Assembly (NCBI RefSeq): GCF_003952525.1
Contig: NZ_CP034451.1
Span: forward strand, 4,812,501-4,876,500
DNA: 64,000 nt
Direction of reading: 5' to 3'
Source of the DNA: Mesorhizobium sp. M3A.F.Ca.ET.080.04.2.1
Lineage (GTDB): Bacteria > Pseudomonadota > Alphaproteobacteria > Rhizobiales > Rhizobiaceae
Shown: positions 60,502 to 64,000 of the stretch, in pieces
How the letters are laid out: the number at the start of each line of letters is the position of its first letter
Numbering within the stretch: position 1 is the stretch's first letter
The notes under the pieces: generated by a model
What the model saw: the letters and a program-made list of their open reading frames with translations, nothing else
What the model was told of the DNA's origin: nothing
Database searches by the model: none
Position numbers and translations under genes: made by a program

Positions 60502-62585
60502 GAGATCGTCCCGAGCACCTTGATCTCGACGCCCTTGGCGATCTCGACATGGGAGAGCACGGGAAGCGTCGTGAACAGCCGCTCGATGATCATGCGCACA
60601 TAGGGGCGCGCGTCCGGCGCGGTGACAAGAACGAAGCGCTCGCCGGCCTCCAGATGCTTGCGGATCGCCTTGGTGGCGTCCTGGCCGAATTCCTCGAGTT
60701 GGCGCGGGTCGATGTCGAACTCGCGCACCTCGCCTTTGGCGTCACGCTTCAGGCTCTGATGGAAGGCGAGGTCCCAGCGGTTGCCGAGGCGCAGCACCTT
60801 CAGCATGCCGCCCTCCGAGAGGTCGCCGCAAATCTGCTGCGCCATGCGGATGCGGACATGCTCGACGATCTGCTCGGTGCGGCGCACATGCGGCGCGATC
60901 TCGGCGATGGCCTCGATGATCAGGTGCAGATTGCGGATCGAGACGCGCTCGGCAAGCAGCAGCTTCAGCACCGCCTGCAGGCCGGGATAGGAGATATGCG
61001 AGGTGCAGATCTCGTCGGCGAGCTTGCGGTATTCGGGGTCCTGGCGTTCGAGCAGCGCCTTCATGTCCTTGTAGGACAGGAGCTGCGGCAGGTTGTTGCG
61101 GATGACCTCCGAGAGATGGGTGAGCAGCACCGACATGTTGTCGGCAAAGGTGAAGTTCTCGCGTTTCAGATCCTCGGCGAAAGTCTCCAGCACGGAATAG
61201 GCGCGCATGCCGAAGGCCGGCTCGCGGATCTCCTCGCCGGGGATGTCGGGCACGCCACGCGTGCCGAGCAGCACCATGATCTCGCCGACCCGCATCTGGT
61301 ACTCGGCCACGACCGTGCCGTGGACCTTGATCTGGTAGCTTTTCGGCGGAATGGCGAAGTCGTCGGCGACGCGCACTTCCGGCACCACGAAGCCGTATTG
61401 CTGGGCGAATTTCTTGCGCATCTTGGACATGCGGAACACCAGCTCCTGGTGCGCCACCAGCAGCCTGGTCGACAGCTGCTTGCCCATCAAAAGCTCGATC
61501 TCGGCGGTGGCAAGCGAGGCCTTGACCGAGTTCTTCTCTTCCTCGGCCTTGTCGGCCTTCTCCTTGTTCTTCTGGGCTTCGGCGACGGCCAGCGCCCGGC
61601 TGTGGCGCAGCGGTATGACGTAGCCGAGACCGGCCATGGCGCCGGCGAGCGCAAAGAACGGGAACAGCGGCAGGCCGGGCATCAGGCCCAGGATGATGAG
61701 CAGCGAGGCCGCCACATAAAGCGCGCGCGGATGCGCGCCGAGCTGGCCGAAAACGGCCTGGTTGGCCGAGCCGCGGGTGCCACCCTTGGAGACGAGCATG
61801 CCAGCCGCGAGCGAGACGATGAGCGCCGGAATCTGGGTGACGAGACCGTCGCCGACCGACAGCTTGATGAAGACATCGGCTGCCTGGCCGAGGCCCATGC
61901 CGTGGCGCAGGTAGCCGATGGCGATGCCGCCGACGATGTTGATGGCGGTGATGATGAGGCCGGCGATGGCGTCGCCGCGCACGAATTTGGAGGCGCCGTC
62001 CATGGAGCCGAAGAAGGAGGATTCCTCCTCCAGCTCGCGGCGGCGCAGTTGCGCCGTCTTCTCGTCGATCATGCCGGCCGAGAGGTCGGCGTCGATCGAC
62101 ATCTGCTTGCCGGGGATGGCATCGAGGGTGAAGCGCGCGCCGACCTCGGCGATGCGGGTGGCACCCTTGGTGATGACGATGAAGTTCACCACGATCAGGA
62201 TCATGAAGACAATGAGGCCGATCACGAAGTCGCTCGACATCACCAGCTTGGAGAAGCCAGAGATCACATAGCCGGCGGCATGCGTGCCTTCGTTGCCATG
62301 CGACAGGATCATGCGGGTGGTGGCGATGTTGAGCGACAGCCGCAGCATGGTCGCGATCAGCAGCACCGTCGGGAAGGACGAGAAATCCAGCGGCCGCTGG
62401 ATCCACAGCGCCACCATCAGGATCAGCACCGAGAGCGCGATCGAGAAGGCGAGGCCGATGTCGATCAGGAAGGCCGGGATCGGCAGGAATAGCACCGCCA
62501 GGATGACGACGATGCCGAGGGCGAAGAAGACGTCGCGGCCGTTCTTGGCCACCAGGCCCGACGGGAGTGTTTCGCTGATCGCCAT
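60498..62585 (-). CDS. flhA: Flagellar biosynthesis protein FlhA
   Basis: Largest protein of the flagellar export gate, 695 residues. The N-terminal half has about eight transmembrane helices, with the FHIPEP signature [23 protein letters not shown] and [32 protein letters not shown]. The soluble C-terminal domain (about 350-695) docks export chaperones. It includes PYDAF-like [12 protein letters not shown] and [31 protein letters not shown] segments. Met at 62585 ([16 protein letters not shown]) has GGGGA upstream. The frame is open to 62642 without family support. Confidence 0.96.
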   Translation of the reverse strand: MAISETLPSGLVAKNGRDVFFALGIVVILAVLFLPIPAFLIDIGLAFSIALSVLILMVALWIQRPLDFSSFPTVLLIATMLRLSLNIATTRMILSHGNEGTHAAGYVISGFSKLVMSSDFVIGLIVFMILIVVNFIVITKGATRIAEVGARFTLDAIPGKQMSIDADLSAGMIDEKTAQLRRRELEEESSFFGSMDGASKFVRGDAIAGLIITAINIVGGIAIGYLRHGMGLGQAADVFIKLSVGDGLVTQIPALIVSLAAGMLVSKGGTRGSANQAVFGQLGAHPRALYVAASLLIILGLMPGLPLFPFFALAGAMAGLGYVIPLRHSRALAVAEAQKNKEKADKAEEEKNSVKASLATAEIELLMGKQLSTRLLVAHQELVFRMSKMRKKFAQQYGFVVPEVRVADDFAIPPKSYQIKVHGTVVAEYQMRVGEIMVLLGTRGVPDIPGEEIREPAFGMRAYSVLETFAEDLKRENFTFADNMSVLLTHLSEVIRNNLPQLLSYKDMKALLERQDPEYRKLADEICTSHISYPGLQAVLKLLLAERVSIRNLHLIIEAIAEIAPHVRRTEQIVEHVRIRMAQQICGDLSEGGMLKVLRLGNRWDLAFHQSLKRDAKGEVREFDIDPRQLEEFGQDATKAIRKHLEAGERFVLVTAPDARPYVRMIIERLFTTLPVLSHVEIAKGVEIKVLGTIS

Positions 62586-62703
62586 ATCGTCCCCAAATTC
62601 CAGTCTGCCGCGCAAGGCAGCCTTTCGACCGTAGTCCTCCAAGCTTGCGCGAAGGTGGGAGACCGGCTACGTCCCGAGCTTCGTATTTCGGCGCAGCGCC
62701 AAA

Positions 62704-64000
62704 ATGGCGCCACAAGCGATCGGCATTGCGGTTGCCACGCAATGCCGCCGGGCGTATCAGGCACGGCAGCTTTCCATCACCCGCATACGCCGGCGAGCCG
62801 CTCCGTTGCCTGCCAGAAACGAACCGCAAGTCTATGCCCGCCGGCTTCGCGCGGTGCTGATCAGTTCGATCCCCGTGCTCGAGGCGCGCGGCATCGTCAT
62901 CGTGCTGATGGCGGGCCTTGTCGGCGTGATCGCGGGCGCGCTGGTCACCGGCATGAGCGAGTTCGTGCAAGGCATGCACTGGCTGCTCTTCGACGTGCAG
63001 CCGGGCGGAAGGCTCTCGGCGATGTTTTCGCTGGCCAGCCCGGCGCAGGCGACATTTCCGGCAATCGGCGGCCTGCTGCTCGGCCTCTCCGTGATCTGGC
63101 TGCGGAAGCGGAAATTCCGCACGCCGGTCGACCCGATCGAAGCCAATGCGCTCTATGGCGGGCGCATGTCGCTCACCGATACGTTCATCATCGTCGGCCA
63201 GACGATGATCTCCAGCGGCTTCGGCGCCTCGGTCGGGCTCGAGGCAGGGTACACCCAGATCGGCTCCGGCATCGCCTCGCGGCTGGCGCGCGCCTTCAAA
63301 CTGCGCCGCAACGACGTCCGCGTCCTGGTCGGCTGCGGCGCCGCGGGTGCGATCGCGGCCGCCTTCGACGCGCCGCTGACCGGGGCATTCTACGGCTTCG
63401 AGCTGGTCATCGGCATCTATTCCGTCGCCAATGTCGCGCCGGTGATGACGGCATCGATCGCGGCCTCGCTGACGGCGGAAATGTTCGGCGGCGTGCCGTT
63501 TCCGCTTGAACTGTCCGGCCTGCCGACGCTGACCGCCAGCCAATATGTGCCGTTCCTGCTGCTCGGTCTGCTCGGCGGCGCCGCCTCGATCGCCATCATG
63601 CATCTGGTGAGCATCGTCGAACGCCTGTTCGTGCGACTGACGATCGACGCCTCGCTTCGACCCTTCATCGGCGGCATCGTCGTCGGGCTGCTCGGGCTGG
63701 TCACGCCGCAGGTGCTTTCCAGCGGCCACGGCGCACTGCACCGCGAATTCGCGATGAACTATGCGATTGGCGTGGTAGCCAGCGTCTTCGTACTGAAACT
63801 TGCCGCCTCCGCCATCTCGCTGGGCTCGGGATTTCGCGGCGGCCTGTTCTTCGCCTCGCTGTTCCTGGGTGCGCTGCTCGGAAAAGTCTTTGCCGGCGTG
63901 ATGGCGCTGGCCGCGCCGGCGACGGGCATCGACCCGGCGGTCGCCGCCGTCGTCGGCATGACCTCGCTTGCCGTCGGCGTCGTCGGCGGCCCGCTGACCA
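62704..64000 (+). CDS. ClC-family chloride channel/transporter, cut by window edge
   Basis: At least 432 residues, open to the end of the window. After a basic N-terminal region, helices begin at about residue 60 (IVIVLMAGLVGVIAGALVTGM). It has TPVDPIEANALYGGRMSLTD in place of the usual GSGIP selectivity loop. GFGASVGLEAGYTQIG keeps the gating Glu in the position of E148. VGCGAAGAIAAAFDAPLTGAFYGFE and GSGFRGGLFFASLFLGALLG follow, the latter lacking the GxFxP Pro. The start is uncertain. ATG 62704, TTG 62806 and GTG 62854 are all in frame, and the first 50 residues have no family resemblance. Confidence 0.85.
   Translation, partial: MAPQAIGIAVATQCRRAYQARQLSITRIRRRAAPLPARNEPQVYARRLRAVLISSIPVLEARGIVIVLMAGLVGVIAGALVTGMSEFVQGMHWLLFDVQPGGRLSAMFSLASPAQATFPAIGGLLLGLSVIWLRKRKFRTPVDPIEANALYGGRMSLTDTFIIVGQTMISSGFGASVGLEAGYTQIGSGIASRLARAFKLRRNDVRVLVGCGAAGAIAAAFDAPLTGAFYGFELVIGIYSVANVAPVMTASIAASLTAEMFGGVPFPLELSGLPTLTASQYVPFLLLGLLGGAASIAIMHLVSIVERLFVRLTIDASLRPFIGGIVVGLLGLVTPQVLSSGHGALHREFAMNYAIGVVASVFVLKLAASAISLGSGFRGGLFFASLFLGALLGKVFAGVMALAAPATGIDPAVAAVVGMTSLAVGVVGGPLT

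Noticed and set aside
60742..63741. 999-codon open frame on the minus strand overlapping flhA and the ClC gene
   Set aside because: Wrong frame for flhA and antisense to ClC. The sequence is a Gln/Asp/Arg run typical of high-GC shadows.

Overview
The window is a chromosomal segment of a Rhizobiales alphaproteobacterium, most likely Mesorhizobium or a close relative. The evidence is high-GC coding throughout, a CpdR response regulator next to tRNA-Val(GAC), a Brucella Omp10-type lipoprotein, homospermidine synthase, a type III ornithine decarboxylase behind a long leader, an alphaproteobacterial flagellar export cluster, and several copies of an intergenic palindrome of the sort common in Mesorhizobium. 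I see no phage, insertion sequence, CRISPR array or integrase. This is mainly housekeeping DNA, and its novelty lies in the RNA and regulatory layer between genes.

Layout. 1-2 kb: gmd (left-truncated) and fcl, making GDP-L-fucose. 2-10 kb: a DUF882 exported protein, a sigma-54 response regulator, PepF and a membrane-anchored helix-hairpin-helix protein. 9-14 kb: pabB-pabC, a heme-dependent N-demethylase family protein, homospermidine synthase and an Omp10-like lipoprotein. 14-20 kb: a periplasmic 5'-nucleotidase with LysM and a candidate PHO box, hemH, the SPFH/NfeD pair, and kdsD. 20-26 kb: an outer-membrane beta-barrel, galU, a lytic transglycosylase and a DUF459 SGNH protein. 26-32 kb: gltD and gltB. 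32-39 kb: threonine aldolase, TauE/SafE, Hsp20 with a ROSE-like leader, a lysophospholipase-like hydrolase, hisN, an N-formylglutamate amidohydrolase, cpdR and tRNA-Val. 39-46 kb: a small lipoprotein, a putative HxRxGD-type glycosyltransferase, a frameshifted small exported gene, eda, trhO, a DUF533 protein, an SDR and an aminotransferase. 46-51 kb: a metal module of a CDF exporter, a NicO/RcnA exporter and a DUF1007 protein, with denD between them. 51-56 kb: amidase-lysR, ornithine decarboxylase and a GNAT whose N-terminus contains palindromic repeat DNA. 56-62.6 kb: SCP2-like protein and the flagellar genes flhA, fliR, fliJ-like, rod-binding protein and flgN-like, interrupted by an opposite-strand transglutaminase-like protease. 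62.7 kb to the end: a ClC-family protein cut by the window edge.

Most interesting signals: (1) two, possibly three, candidate small RNAs sharing a TTCCTCCC anti-Shine-Dalgarno core. One has a 10-nt loop of TCCTCCTCCC followed by a perfect terminator (about 44280-44346), another lies on the plus strand between two minus-strand genes (about 37580-37663). They resemble the alpha-r14/cuckoo and CcsR RNAs known from alphaproteobacteria. (2) A ROSE-type RNA thermometer hairpin with a bulged G masking the hsp20 ribosome site. (3) A PHO-box-like direct repeat before the 5'-nucleotidase. (4) A structured 5' leader for ornithine decarboxylase, where the speF RNA motif is expected. (5) A palindromic repeat read through as part of an acetyltransferase.
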